A stretch of DNA of 39,718 nt from an uncultured Clostridia bacterium (GCA_944384995.1 CALWVN010000017.1:1-39718), one strand, 5' to 3'. Positions 14,043 to 22,530 are shown, counted from the stretch's first letter. Numbers and translations: made by a program. Notes: generated by a model from the letters alone, not told the origin.

Positions 14043-17000
14043 TTATCGCGCTCTCCTTTTCCGCTTTTGAGCAGCAATCGTGATCCACGCCGCAGAAATC
14101 AATGCCGTGGTTGCCGCAGCGGTTGCCCAGACAGCGGTATTGCCGCCGGTCTGCGGGATCTCCACGGGGATCTGCTCGTTGGTCATGGATACGCGGATCT
14201 CCGTCAGGTCGTCTGTGATCTCAAATGGATATTCTGTCTCGTCGAGTTTGTAGCCGTCCAGGGTGGAAAACTCCTGATATGTGTATTTGCCTTTCGGAAG
14301 ATTATCGAACTCGACTACGCCGTTTTTATCGGTATAGCCCTCGCGGATGATCTCGCCTTGTTCATTGCGGATGCGGAAGCCGACGCCCGGCAGGAGCTGT
14401 CCGGTGGACACGTCAGACTTTGTGATGATGAGCTTGCCTTTTGCCCAGGTGTTGACGGCTTCGATCTCAATGATCTGTTCATCCTCGGTAATGCTCACGG
14501 GGATCGGCGTATTGTCAAACAAATAGCCGGCTACTCCAGACAATTCCACGATTACAAAGTCACCGAGCGGCACGTTCAGGAAGGAGAACAGCCCATTTTC
14601 ATCGCTGGTAGAGAGCATCAGTGCCGTTTCTTCGGTGAATTCCGTGGCGTCCGCCCGGAACAAGCCAAAAACTGCGCCGGGAAGTGCATTGCCCTGTTCA
14701 TCCACCTTTTTGCCGTAGATGTCGCCGCGTTTGAGCGTGTTTTCAATCGCTTCCCCGTCATTGACGGAAATATGGACTTCCGCGATGTCCTGGCCCGCAT
14801 ACTCGAATGTTACGGGATATTGCTTGTCAGAAAGGATATAGTGGTCATCGGTGTTGTACTCTTGGATATACACTTTTGCGTCCACGGGCAGATCGGTGGC
14901 GAACGTCGCTGTCCCGTCTGCGTTCGGGGTGAGGATCTCCAGCAGCCCGTCTTTTGGGATCACGCTCCCGTCTGCTGCGATGAGATCTTCGGCAGCATAC
15001 AGCGCAAACTGAACATTGCCAATCTCACCGTTCGTGCCGATGCCGAACAATTCATCCTGCTCCAGCGCTTTCAGAAGGTCAATGACAACCTTTTGCCGCT
15101 GGTTGGTGATGGTGATCGCCGTAGATGTCACGGACACGTTCTGCCCGGCGTAGGTCAGGGTAACTTCGTAGACTTTAGGATCTAACACTTGCCCATAACC
15201 GGCTTGGATCTCCTGTACATAATATTTGCCAAGATACTGCGGTTTGGAAGAAGTCGTACCGTTGCCCATAGTAACGGTATCTACGACCGTACCCGCAGCC
15301 GCTCGCAGCGTACCGTCAGGTGTGATGATGTCCTCGGCAGCGGTGATCTCAAAGACCGCACCGACGCTGTTTGCCATCGCATAGACGGGCTGATAGAACG
15401 TCCCGTCATAGGAGACGGAAGAGAACTGCTCGCCGAGCTTGGTAATGTCGATCATGCCTTTCTGCGGCATATTAGCTTTCGTTACCAGGACAACGGTGAT
15501 TCCACCGTCGTCCTGCATGGTTTCGGGTGTGATGTCGAAGTAGACAGGCGTACTATCCAGCACAGAACCATAGGGAGCAATAACTTCTACCGCCGAATAA
15601 CCCTTGCCATAGGGCAGCGTTTGCGGTGTAATCAGCATACCGTTTGCATCCGTATAGAACGTGTCAATGGTTGTTGGCGTCGGATAGGTGAATGTCATGG
15701 TAATCAGGTTGCCCTGCGGATCATAGAGCTGTACTCCTGTTCCTGCAAGCGGAATTGTCTTGCCCGTCTCTGCGTCCTCTTTCACAAATTTGACGTAGCT
15801 CTCAAATGTCGCATTGTTGATGAGGTAGCGATATACTTCACCATGCTGGTTGATAACAACATCGAAGTCGGGGACAAACTCCGCCCCCTCATTGCCTGCG
15901 ATTTGGTGCGCTGTGTATACGCCCCAGGGCATCTGTTTTGATTGTACAAACCCATTTTCGTCGGTTACGAGCAAATCGCGTTCGCGCTCATTCGCTGCGT
16001 CGTAAGAACCGGCGGACTTCAAATAGACCTCAAATTCCGCGCCAACCTCGGGCGTCTCGATCTGCGTGCTGCCATCGTCGTTGTGCTTAATCAGGGCAAT
16101 AGAGCCAAGGATCACGTCCTCGGTTACAGACATCGAGATCGTATTATGTTCAATGGTAAAGTTGCCGGGTTCCGCGCCGACATGATGCGTAGTCTTGTCG
16201 CGCAGATAGCCTTGGGAGGGCGTGATTTCTTTCAGCGTCCAGTCGTCGCCGCAGATATATTCTTTCGTCGTGAAAGACCCGTTTTCGTCGGTCACATAGG
16301 TATCTACGAGCGTCCCGCCCTTAAACATCCCGTAAACTGCGCCGGCAAGCGTGGCGTCGCCCTGCGCAGTGCCGGTCACGCTGTCTGATTTCTTGACAGT
16401 GACGGTGAACTTCTTGAGAATGTTCTCAAACGATGCGTTGGTTACGGTGTTCCACGCAATGCTGGTGGTTTGAGCATCGGGGATCACATACTGAATACCC
16501 GTATCGACTTCCTCAAGTGTGTACCCGGAGCCGATCAGGACGTTTTCAAACGTGGCTTTGCCGGTGCTGTCCGTCACCGCATAGGCGTTGACCTCCAGCC
16601 CGCTGTCGGAAATGCCATACAAATGGAAGCGGTGACCCTCTAAAATCCCGTCCTCGGCGTCTTTGGTAACAACGACCGATCCGCGTTTGAGTGTGTTATT
16701 GAACGTGACGGTTGCGGTTTGCCCGGGCAGGACGGTCACAGTCTGTGCGGTCTGCGGGACATAATACCCGTCCACTTGTTCCGTGACTGTATATGTGCCT
16801 GCAATCAGGTTTTCCACGGTAATCGTACCGTCCGAGCCTGTGCGGACGTCTTTGTCCACCCCGTTGCCGCTGATGTGCAGCGGGACGTTCGCAATCTTCC
16901 CGTCCTCTGAGGTCTTGACGATCTTGACGTTGCCGACCGCCTCGGTTTCCAAACTGAAATATGCGTTTACGGGGTCTTTGAGATCGAGCGCGACCGCAGT

Positions 17001-17846
17001 GGTCTGATCAGAACCGACTGCATAACCGGCGGTGATGGCGGGCAGGGAGCTGACATAGGTGTTGCTTGTGCGCTCGCCGGTGACAGTAACGTTATCCAAA
17101 ATGCGGGTCGTGCTGATATTCAGCGTGTTGCCCGACCGGCTGAAGGTTACGCCGGAGCAGTTAAAGGTATACCCGGAAAGTACACTGTTGGAATCCGTCA
17201 CGCTGCCCTCATATCGCCCCGTGGAGGTGTTGTATTTCAGGGTGAGCTTTTTGTCCCCTGCGGAACTTTGAAGCCGCGTAGTAAAACTGGGAACCGTGTA
17301 ATGCGTAAGAATTTGCTCTTTGATTCGTGCATAAACCGCTTTAGCATTTGCCTTGTTCGTAGATGAAGTGCTGCCGCCAAATGCACAGTCTTGCAGCAGG
17401 CTTTCTTGTGATGTGTTGAATGCGCCGGTAACGATTGCCCAAACAATACCCTGTGTGGCAACGTATTCCGTCTGCCAGGAGTACCCGTATTTGGTAGTGC
17501 CGGCATAACCATACAGAAAAGCGGCTGTAATATATTGCTGTTCTTGGCGAGACAGCGCGTCAAAAGTCTCCCGGATAGATTTATCCCCATCTGTAAAGTG
17601 TTCATCCGGTTCAACACAGTATGCCGGGCGACCGTCCTCCGTGTGTAGCCGCTGGTGCTGCCCATGATGACCGCCCATGCCGAAATTCCCGTTCCAGTCG
17701 AAATAGAAACCGGAAATCCATTCGCTGGAGCCGCTGAGCCGAACGGTCTGTCCGACGCTCAGTGCGGAAGCCATGACCGACATGCTGGACAGCAGCGTAA
17801 GCAGTGCAAGCAATACAGCGAGGCTTCGTTTTGCTACATGTTTCAT
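14043..17846 (-). CDS. Sortase-anchored thioester/CnaB-repeat adhesin (1267 aa)
   Basis: Signal peptide 1-28. An N-terminal thioester domain is indicated by AYCVEPDEHF (C77) and YVATQGIVWAI (Q132), the Cys-Gln pair that forms an internal thioester for covalent host binding. About nine SpaA/CnaB domains follow, each ending in an E-box-like motif (YTVTEQ, YTLEEV, WTLKEI, YSAVEV, YYVQEI, VYIQEY, FVIVEL, YTYQEF; one has YTAHQI with Gln for Glu). Residues 1230-1234 are IPQTG, then a helix and KRKRRAR: a sortase signal. No sortase is in the window. It could promote adhesion to hosts or to mating partners. Confidence 0.9.
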   Translation of the reverse strand: MKHVAKRSLAVLLALLTLLSSMSVMASALSVGQTVRLSGSSEWISGFYFDWNGNFGMGGHHGQHQRLHTEDGRPAYCVEPDEHFTDGDKSIRETFDALSRQEQQYITAAFLYGYAGTTKYGYSWQTEYVATQGIVWAIVTGAFNTSQESLLQDCAFGGSTSSTNKANAKAVYARIKEQILTHYTVPSFTTRLQSSAGDKKLTLKYNTSTGRYEGSVTDSNSVLSGYTFNCSGVTFSRSGNTLNISTTRILDNVTVTGERTSNTYVSSLPAITAGYAVGSDQTTAVALDLKDPVNAYFSLETEAVGNVKIVKTSEDGKIANVPLHISGNGVDKDVRTGSDGTITVENLIAGTYTVTEQVDGYYVPQTAQTVTVLPGQTATVTFNNTLKRGSVVVTKDAEDGILEGHRFHLYGISDSGLEVNAYAVTDSTGKATFENVLIGSGYTLEEVDTGIQYVIPDAQTTSIAWNTVTNASFENILKKFTVTVKKSDSVTGTAQGDATLAGAVYGMFKGGTLVDTYVTDENGSFTTKEYICGDDWTLKEITPSQGYLRDKTTHHVGAEPGNFTIEHNTISMSVTEDVILGSIALIKHNDDGSTQIETPEVGAEFEVYLKSAGSYDAANERERDLLVTDENGFVQSKQMPWGVYTAHQIAGNEGAEFVPDFDVVINQHGEVYRYLINNATFESYVKFVKEDAETGKTIPLAGTGVQLYDPQGNLITMTFTYPTPTTIDTFYTDANGMLITPQTLPYGKGYSAVEVIAPYGSVLDSTPVYFDITPETMQDDGGITVVLVTKANMPQKGMIDITKLGEQFSSVSYDGTFYQPVYAMANSVGAVFEITAAEDIITPDGTLRAAAGTVVDTVTMGNGTTSSKPQYLGKYYVQEIQAGYGQVLDPKVYEVTLTYAGQNVSVTSTAITITNQRQKVVIDLLKALEQDELFGIGTNGEIGNVQFALYAAEDLIAADGSVIPKDGLLEILTPNADGTATFATDLPVDAKVYIQEYNTDDHYILSDKQYPVTFEYAGQDIAEVHISVNDGEAIENTLKRGDIYGKKVDEQGNALPGAVFGLFRADATEFTEETALMLSTSDENGLFSFLNVPLGDFVIVELSGVAGYLFDNTPIPVSITEDEQIIEIEAVNTWAKGKLIITKSDVSTGQLLPGVGFRIRNEQGEIIREGYTDKNGVVEFDNLPKGKYTYQEFSTLDGYKLDETEYPFEITDDLTEIRVSMTNEQIPVEIPQTGGNTAVWATAAATTALISAAWITIAAQKRKRRAR

Positions 17847-17915
17847 GTTTCATTTCCTTTCGTAAGAGATTTCTCTATATATGAACGCCCTTGCGGGCGA
17901 AAAAGCACAACAAAA

Positions 17916-17939
17916 AAAGACCTGTGAAAACAGGTCTTT
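17916..17939 (-). terminator. Terminator after the HNH gene
   Basis: 10-bp stem AAAGACCTGT/ACAGGTCTTT with a 4-nt loop, followed on the minus strand by seven T; it insulates the adhesin operon. Confidence 0.85.
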
Positions 17940-17946
17940 AGAAAAT

Positions 17947-18600
17947 TTAAGGAAAACCCGCTGCCAGGCTCTCCCATGGGATGATCCGTATAGCAAAGTA
18001 GGCACACAAAATAACGATCACGATGCGCGCGATCCAGCGCACGAGCCAAAAGGCGAAGCTTTTCCCGATTAGCCCCCGCAGGATCCAAATGCCGCCTTTG
18101 CTGCCTTTTTGGCTGTTGCAGTGCTGACAGGCCGGTACAAGGTTTTTTGGATCATTGATGTCTGTAATTTTAAGCCTATGCAACATTCCTTTTATGATTG
18201 TGCTTCTCTGTACCCCTTTAACTGCCACCAGGTGATCTACTGTGATTCGATTCTTCGAGAAAATTTTGCCGCAATAGGCACATTGGTAAAACTTTCCCGT
18301 GTGACATAGGCCTGTATTTGTGCGGAAAAACTGCTGCCTGTAATCGGAGCTGCGGCGTTCCTGCGGATATTCGATCAGGCAGTGCAGCTTCCTTGATTCC
18401 GCAAAATCCTTGCAATTTTCTGCATCGAATGGGTCTTCCGTTTTTTTCTGCCAGACGCCGGTGTGTTTCCCGGTGCGGTGAAAAGCGAAGCCCATCTGCC
18501 GCAGCTGCGTGCGGTACGGATAAGTGCTGTTTCGGCCTTTGTTTTTAATTGTGATGAAAATCTGTGGTTTCGTAGTTGCGGTCCACCTCCCGTCAGACAA
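17947..18600 (-). CDS. HNH endonuclease-like protein with C-terminal membrane helix (about 217 aa)
   Basis: CAYCGKIF, ITVDHLVAV and NLVPACQHCNSQKG give the two CxxC zinc pairs and the DH of an HNH nuclease at roughly residues 108-165. The C-terminal 45 residues contain a hydrophobic helix (LVRWIARIVIVILCAYFAI), unusual for a nuclease. The start is unsure: the only conventional in-frame codon near the GGGAGG is a TTG just upstream of it at 18600, so the true start may be a rarer codon further in. Flanked by terminators on both sides, it is its own unit. Confidence 0.7.
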   Translation of the reverse strand: MSDGRWTATTKPQIFITIKNKGRNSTYPYRTQLRQMGFAFHRTGKHTGVWQKKTEDPFDAENCKDFAESRKLHCLIEYPQERRSSDYRQQFFRTNTGLCHTGKFYQCAYCGKIFSKNRITVDHLVAVKGVQRSTIIKGMLHRLKITDINDPKNLVPACQHCNSQKGSKGGIWILRGLIGKSFAFWLVRWIARIVIVILCAYFAIRIIPWESLAAGFP

Positions 18601-18605
18601 ACAAA

Positions 18606-18634
18606 AAAAGAGACCCGCTCAACGGATCTCTTTT
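18606..18634 (-). terminator. Terminator after the Ser/Gly-rich protein gene
   Basis: Stem AAAAGAGA/TCTCTTTT extended by CCG/CGG with one mismatch; the minus strand continues in T. Confidence 0.75.
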
Positions 18635-18657
18635 AGCAAAATTTTTGCAGTTGTGAA

Positions 18658-19410
18658 TTAGTACACAACGTAGATTTCCCACTCGTTTGTAGCATATGGC
18701 TTTGCGAAAACATTTAACGCGGCGCTTTCTGGAATATAACCAAAATCTTGAAGCACTCCCTCATAAGTGAAATCGATCTCATATTTTAGGTCGGCCTTCG
18801 TCTTTGCTTTATCTTTGCCTGTGTGTACGGGATTTGACCAGCTCGTGCCCTCTGTGGTTAAGCTGGAATTGATAGTGAACCCCTTGCTTTGCGCATAGGA
18901 TTTAATCTCGGCAACAAGCGCATCGACTTCCGCCTGTGTCCATTGACTCTCGTTCGATTGAGCAGGACTGCCTCCGCCACCGGAATTATTGGAGGCGGGC
19001 TTTTGTGAGGATGAGCCGGAGCTGCCCGACCCACTGCCGGATGAGGACGAGCTGCTGCCTGATCCGGTGCTCTTGGAGCTGCCGGAGGATTTGGAGCTAT
19101 TTGAACCTGATCCACCAGAGCTGCCTGAATTGCTGTTTGCTGCCGAAGTGGTCGGCGCAGTCGTTGTCGCTTCAACGCTTTGCGTCGTTTCGGGTTCCGT
19201 TACCGACTGCGCTGCAGTGGTGATTTCTGCCGTTACAGACTCCGTGGACACAGCAGCCTGCGCGGCTTGTTTTTCCACAGAAATACGGTTGTGCAGTGTT
19301 ACGGGAATTGCAATCGCTGCCGCAAGGACGATCACAGCACCCACGCTCCCGCAAATCACGGCAGCCTGCATTTTCTTATCCGATTTCAGCTTTTCTATAA
19401 ACTTTTTCAT
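18658..19410 (-). CDS. Membrane-anchored protein with Ser/Gly-rich linker (250 aa)
   Basis: A short basic cytoplasmic tail is followed by a membrane helix (about 15-38, AAVICGSVGAVIVLAAAIAI), a Thr/Ala stretch, a linker of about 65 residues almost entirely Ser and Gly, and an 85-residue C-terminal domain (WTQAEVDALVAEIKSYAQSK onward). The linker presumably spans the cell wall. GGAGGG lies 6 nt before the start. Not recognised; likely displayed at the cell surface with the other ICE surface proteins. Confidence 0.65.
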   Translation of the reverse strand: MKKFIEKLKSDKKMQAAVICGSVGAVIVLAAAIAIPVTLHNRISVEKQAAQAAVSTESVTAEITTAAQSVTEPETTQSVEATTTAPTTSAANSNSGSSGGSGSNSSKSSGSSKSTGSGSSSSSSGSGSGSSGSSSQKPASNNSGGGGSPAQSNESQWTQAEVDALVAEIKSYAQSKGFTINSSLTTEGTSWSNPVHTGKDKAKTKADLKYEIDFTYEGVLQDFGYIPESAALNVFAKPYATNEWEIYVVY

Positions 19411-19473
19411 CTTGTGCCCTCCACTTTCGCTGATTATATTGTAAAACAGGTGATTTACAAAATCAATATGAAA

Positions 19474-19523
19474 TTTACTGCGATTTTGTGCGGTTTACTG
19501 CGGTTTTATGCGATTTACTGCGG
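19474..19523. repeat. Five tandem 10-bp iterons (TTTnnTGCGR)
   Basis: TTTACTGCGA, TTTTGTGCGG, TTTACTGCGG, TTTTATGCGA and TTTACTGCGG follow each other with no gap. The 10-bp step places every copy on one DNA face. The array overlaps the stop of the DUF1492-like gene and sits next to an AT-rich stretch with TGATTT-ACA-AAATCA. It lies near the replication gene, so it may belong to the origin or a promoter of the Ser/Gly-rich protein gene. Confidence 0.8.
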
Positions 19524-19949
19524 AAAAGACATATGCGTTAAGTAGTTTTTTACCTTTAATAAGCCGGAATTATGTATCTCCCATATTCTTCTTTCGGATA
19601 GCCCCATACGTTGACTTATTACCGCCCACTTTTGATTTTCAAGATAGCGCCCCTTTAAAACGCGAATTTCATTCTGATTTTTACAAGAAGCGATCGCCTC
19701 TTTGATCTGTTCCAAAACCACTTCATATTTAGCAAGCTCGCGGTCGATCTCCGATTCCAAATCGGCGATCTGATCCACGATCTTTGTGGCGGGGGAGTTA
19801 GGCAGCTCGCCGCCCTGTACATACTCGCGCTGCAGACCGCTGCCGCCGAGCCGTTCGAGCATCTGCCGCAGTTTTTGTAGATGCAGGAAGTCCATATTGA
19901 TCTTCTCGTTCAACACAGTTGCTTGATTCAGAAATTCTTTCGCGTCCAC
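19515..19949 (-). CDS. DUF1492-like protein with sigma-like C-terminal HTH (144 aa)
   Basis: An N-terminal coiled region (FLHLQKLRQMLERLGG, ADLESEIDRELAKYEVV) is followed by RVLKGRYLENQKWAVISQRM and GLSERRIWEIHNSGLLKVK, the helix-turn-helix style of sigma-70 region 4 found in DUF1492/ArpU-like phage and ICE proteins. It may activate element transcription. GAGGAGG and a 6-nt gap point to the GTG start giving VDAKEF. It is located just after the replication gene on the same strand. Confidence 0.65.
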   Translation of the reverse strand: MDAKEFLNQATVLNEKINMDFLHLQKLRQMLERLGGSGLQREYVQGGELPNSPATKIVDQIADLESEIDRELAKYEVVLEQIKEAIASCKNQNEIRVLKGRYLENQKWAVISQRMGLSERRIWEIHNSGLLKVKNYLTHMSFPQ

Positions 19950-19995
19950 GCTGTTCCTCCTCGACTTTACGGCTGTTCTACTGTGGAGATGCTTT

Positions 19996-21126
19996 TCAAC
20001 TGCTGTCCTGTATTGCCATGCGACATTCGGCGGCGGCACGGATCGCGGCGTTGTCGTTATGCAAATAGTGCAGCGGATCCAAAATACCGCGCTCAATGAG
20101 CCGGATCGTTACCGCATCACCTTCCTGCGCAATCGCTTCCTGTTCCGCAAGTTCAATGATCACGTTGTTGTACAGCATGGATATGAGATAGCCCATACGG
20201 TTCTTGATGGGCTTGTCCGCTTTGTCGGCGGACAGATAGGCGGCATAAATGCTTTGCAGAATATCACCGTTAAGCAGATTTAGCCGTTCGCGAATCTGTG
20301 CTTGCGACACGGTGGCATCGCCAATTTTCAGCGATGGTGCGCGATACATTTTTTCCAAAGCAGCGCGCAGCAGTGGTTGCGCGGCTTCAGGCAGGCAGTC
20401 TATATCACAGTCGGCAAGCAGCTGCGCTAAACCTGCGTCCGTAGTCTCTACAATGGCAAGCGTTTGCGTAAAATCCATCTGTCCTTCAAACTGCTCTTGC
20501 GCCGTTATAGTTTTTTCAGCTGTTTCTTTATCTTCTTGATGGATAGATGGATTATTTAATATATTTATATATTTAATATCTTTCGTATTTAATTGTTCCG
20601 AGATTGGATTTCCCGATGTCGGATTATCCGATGTCGGAAAATCCAACCACGGTGAAATGTTCGGTTGCGATTTTGCCTGATTTTTCACCGATGTTGGATT
20701 TTCCAACCACGGTGAAATTCCTTGTATATCAACGTTTTTCGAGCTTTCCGCAACAGAAGCAGGCTTTTCATCTGTGGCTTCACTCGGAGTTTGTGCCGGC
20801 GCATCAGCGTCGGCTTTTTCTGTGCCAAGCTGCGGTGTTTCGTAGATTATGTACTCGATTCCGGAAAACTTTCCGCGCTCGCCGTGCCCCTGGCTGCGCA
20901 CGATATAGCCCGCCTTTTCCAGTTCCCACACGGCGGTGCGGATCGCATCGATGCTTTCCTTGTTGATCTTCGCAAGACCCTTTAGGGAGTAATCCCAATC
21001 ATCCGGCAACGACAGCATCTGTGACAACAGCCCTTTCGCTTTCAGCGACAAGGCTGCGTTTTTCAGATGATGGTTCGACATCACCGTGTAATTCTTTTGT
21101 TTCTCGATTCGAAATACGGTTGCCAT
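19996..21126 (-). CDS. DUF6017-like replication initiator with N-terminal winged helix (376 aa)
   Basis: Residues 1-100 (MATVFRIEKQKNYTVMSNHH, KAKGLLSQMLSLPDDWDYSL, AVWELEKAGYIVRSQ) form the winged-helix start of RepA_N-style/DUF6017 initiators. A low-complexity centre with NISPWLDFPTSDNPTSGNPI-type repeats separates it from a helical C-terminal part (YAAYLSADKADKPIKNRMGY). It likely starts plasmid-like replication of the excised element. Start ATG follows AAAGGATG. The repeated DNA in its middle (20613-20718) could be the origin, as in other RepA_N genes. Placed upstream of the DUF1492-like gene. Confidence 0.7.
   Translation of the reverse strand: MATVFRIEKQKNYTVMSNHHLKNAALSLKAKGLLSQMLSLPDDWDYSLKGLAKINKESIDAIRTAVWELEKAGYIVRSQGHGERGKFSGIEYIIYETPQLGTEKADADAPAQTPSEATDEKPASVAESSKNVDIQGISPWLENPTSVKNQAKSQPNISPWLDFPTSDNPTSGNPISEQLNTKDIKYINILNNPSIHQEDKETAEKTITAQEQFEGQMDFTQTLAIVETTDAGLAQLLADCDIDCLPEAAQPLLRAALEKMYRAPSLKIGDATVSQAQIRERLNLLNGDILQSIYAAYLSADKADKPIKNRMGYLISMLYNNVIIELAEQEAIAQEGDAVTIRLIERGILDPLHYLHNDNAAIRAAAECRMAIQDSS
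20613..20718. repeat. Direct repeats inside the replication gene
   Basis: CCGATGTCGGA occurs at 20613 and 20628 and as CCGATGTTGGA at 20688; TCCAACCACGGTGAAAT occurs at 20642 and 20702, 60 bp apart. CCGATGTCGG also has dyad symmetry. They encode the FPTSDNPTSGNP-like centre of the protein and may double as initiator binding sites. Confidence 0.75.
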
Positions 21127-21189
21127 TTCAACATCCTTTCCCGTAGCCGGAATAGAGCTTTTGATAGAAAAAAGGATAATAATTTTGTA

Positions 21190-21230
21190 GAAATGTGACG
21201 ATTGAACACATTTCATAAGCGTGATAGAAT
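21190..21230 (+). promoter_or_regulatory. Promoter and inverted repeat of the SLATT-like gene
   Basis: TTGAAC (21202-21207) and TAGAAT (21225-21230), 17-bp spacer. An inverted repeat GAAATGTG (21190-21197)/CACATTTC (21207-21214) overlaps the -35, suggesting a repressor site. Confidence 0.65.
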
Positions 21231-21251
21231 AATTATGGAGGAGATGATATT

Positions 21252-21902
21252 ATGAAACACAACAAGATATCTCAAAAAAATAAAATTAAAAAACGAAGGA
21301 AAAAAAGGAAATCCATAAAAACTGAATATGTTAGCATTAAAAAAATAATTGCTATAGTAGTGGTTCTTATTATTTTAACAATCGGCTTATATTTTATTTC
21401 CACACAAGCTCCGTTACAGAATTATGACTATGTATCTATTGGAGCATTAGTCGTTTTTGCGCTAGCTCTTATTCTTATTATTTCTTTTATGCCGGATAAG
21501 ATATTCTTCAATAAACAAAAAAACATGGAAACGTATATGATTGATCCGGTTGAAGAAGCATTTGTAAAGCGTAATATTTGGCAAAAGTCAGCCATGATGT
21601 GGCAGGCAGTAAATTATCTTCTGCAAAGTTTATCTGCCATTTTTTTAGCAGTTATTATTTATATTAGCGTCTCTGATGGTGAGGGGATAACACAATCCAT
21701 TACGCTTTATTCTATTCTTTCGTTTACTGTATTGTTTGTTAATTTTGTTCTCAATCCCAATAAAGTTTCAATGGCTTTTAGCCAAAGCTATGTAGATGTT
21801 TATGAAATAATTTTGAAATATAACGTAGAGGAAGCCACAAAAAGTGATATAGCGCAAGTTTTGAAAGCTTGCGAACAGCGTATCAGCAATGCAACACATT
21901 AA
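21252..21902 (+). CDS. Four-helix membrane protein with SLATT-like C-terminal half (216 aa)
   Basis: A very basic N-terminus is followed by helices at about 31-50, 61-80, 121-140 and 149-168. The second half (WQKSAMMWQAVNYLLQSLSA, then FVNFVLNPNKVSMAFSQSY and a long helix) resembles SLATT domains, two-helix modules proposed as pore-forming effectors in nucleotide-signalling defence systems. No nucleotide cyclase or sensor partner is next to it. Codon use is markedly AT-rich and the gene runs against its neighbours with its own promoter and terminator, signs of a recent insertion. The family call is tentative; a plain membrane protein is possible. Confidence 0.45.
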   Translation: MKHNKISQKNKIKKRRKKRKSIKTEYVSIKKIIAIVVVLIILTIGLYFISTQAPLQNYDYVSIGALVVFALALILIISFMPDKIFFNKQKNMETYMIDPVEEAFVKRNIWQKSAMMWQAVNYLLQSLSAIFLAVIIYISVSDGEGITQSITLYSILSFTVLFVNFVLNPNKVSMAFSQSYVDVYEIILKYNVEEATKSDIAQVLKACEQRISNATH

Positions 21903-21927
21903 AGTCTATAACAATCAATCATTTTTC

Positions 21928-21956
21928 ATCCTCACCTTTATTAGGTGAGGATTTTT
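21928..21956 (+). terminator. Terminator after the SLATT-like gene
   Basis: Perfect 10-bp stem ATCCTCACCT/AGGTGAGGAT, loop TTATT, then TTTTT. Confidence 0.9.
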
Positions 21957-22045
21957 AATTCAAGTGTTCTTTCTTTAATAATCCGTAGAATAGAACATTA
22001 TAGATTTTTATTTTCGTCTTCCTTTTGCTTCCCAAACAGGGTGCC

Positions 22046-22276
22046 TCAGGACTCTTTCCCTATCCCGATTTCTTCTGCCGTACCACGCAGCAAGGTATCC
22101 ACCGAAACGCTGAGGGCGTTTGAAATTCTGACGAGTGTCCGTAGGCTCGGCTCATGCTTTCCGGTTTCGTAGACGCCATAATTGTTGTGTTCCATGCCGA
22201 GTTGCTTTGCAATTTGACGTTGACTTAATCTACGCACACCGCGCCAATACTTCAAATTTTCAGAAAATGCAGACAT
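22046..22276 (-). CDS. XRE-family transcriptional regulator (76 aa)
   Basis: Single helix-turn-helix domain (LSQRQIAKQLGMEHNNYGVY, then ETGKHEPSLRTLVRISNALS) filling nearly the whole protein, as in Cro-like regulators. AGGAGG precedes the ATG by 7 nt. It overlaps the end of the small upstream gene by 17 bp, so both are one transcript. Confidence 0.85.
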   Translation of the reverse strand: MSAFSENLKYWRGVRRLSQRQIAKQLGMEHNNYGVYETGKHEPSLRTLVRISNALSVSVDTLLRGTAEEIGIGKES

Positions 22277-22436
22277 CCGGATGCCTCCTGTCCTGTGGCA
22301 GAATTGTTCCTACCATCACGGTCTCGTCAAGCTCAAAATCATAAAGATCCTGTATGTTTGTCAGTTGCCCAAGCGACAATAGCCGATAAAACTCCCTGCA
22401 AAAGCTTCCATCTTTATTAACCGAATAAACCTTCAT
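22260..22436 (-). CDS. Hypothetical protein (58 aa)
   Basis: Begins MKVYSVNKDGSFCREFY; acidic in the middle (DLYDFELDETVMVGTIL). AGGAGGG stands 7 nt before the ATG, and the reading frame overlaps the XRE gene, which argues that it is real. The upstream region can form a structured leader. I do not recognise the family. Confidence 0.6.
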   Translation of the reverse strand: MKVYSVNKDGSFCREFYRLLSLGQLTNIQDLYDFELDETVMVGTILPQDRRHPDVCIF

Positions 22437-22462
22437 AAGCAAACCCTCCTAAACCATTCTAT

Positions 22463-22530
22463 TCTCGTAAAGGTTCCCGGCGCTAACCCATACTTGCCGG
22501 GCTGTGCAGCTGGTCAGAGACTGCACGAGT
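22463..22530 (-). other. Candidate structured leader upstream of the 58-aa gene
   Basis: Two adjacent hairpins: CCCGGC/GCCGGG (22476-22481 with 22496-22501, 14-nt loop) and GTGCAG/CTGCAC (22504-22509 with 22521-22526, 11-nt loop), flanked by CTCG at 22464 and CGAG at 22526 that could close both. It ends about 30 nt before the ribosome binding site on the minus strand. It could be a regulatory leader or a protein-binding site. Most of 22437-22623 is otherwise gene-free. Confidence 0.5.

Noticed and set aside
14067-15941. Long plus-strand ORFs opposite the adhesin gene
   Set aside because: They are antisense shadows of the CnaB repeats: no ribosome binding sites and no recognisable protein features.
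18960-19150. Ser/Gly coding repeats as a DNA repeat element
   Set aside because: The sequence is an irregular codon mix for a low-complexity linker rather than a conserved DNA unit.
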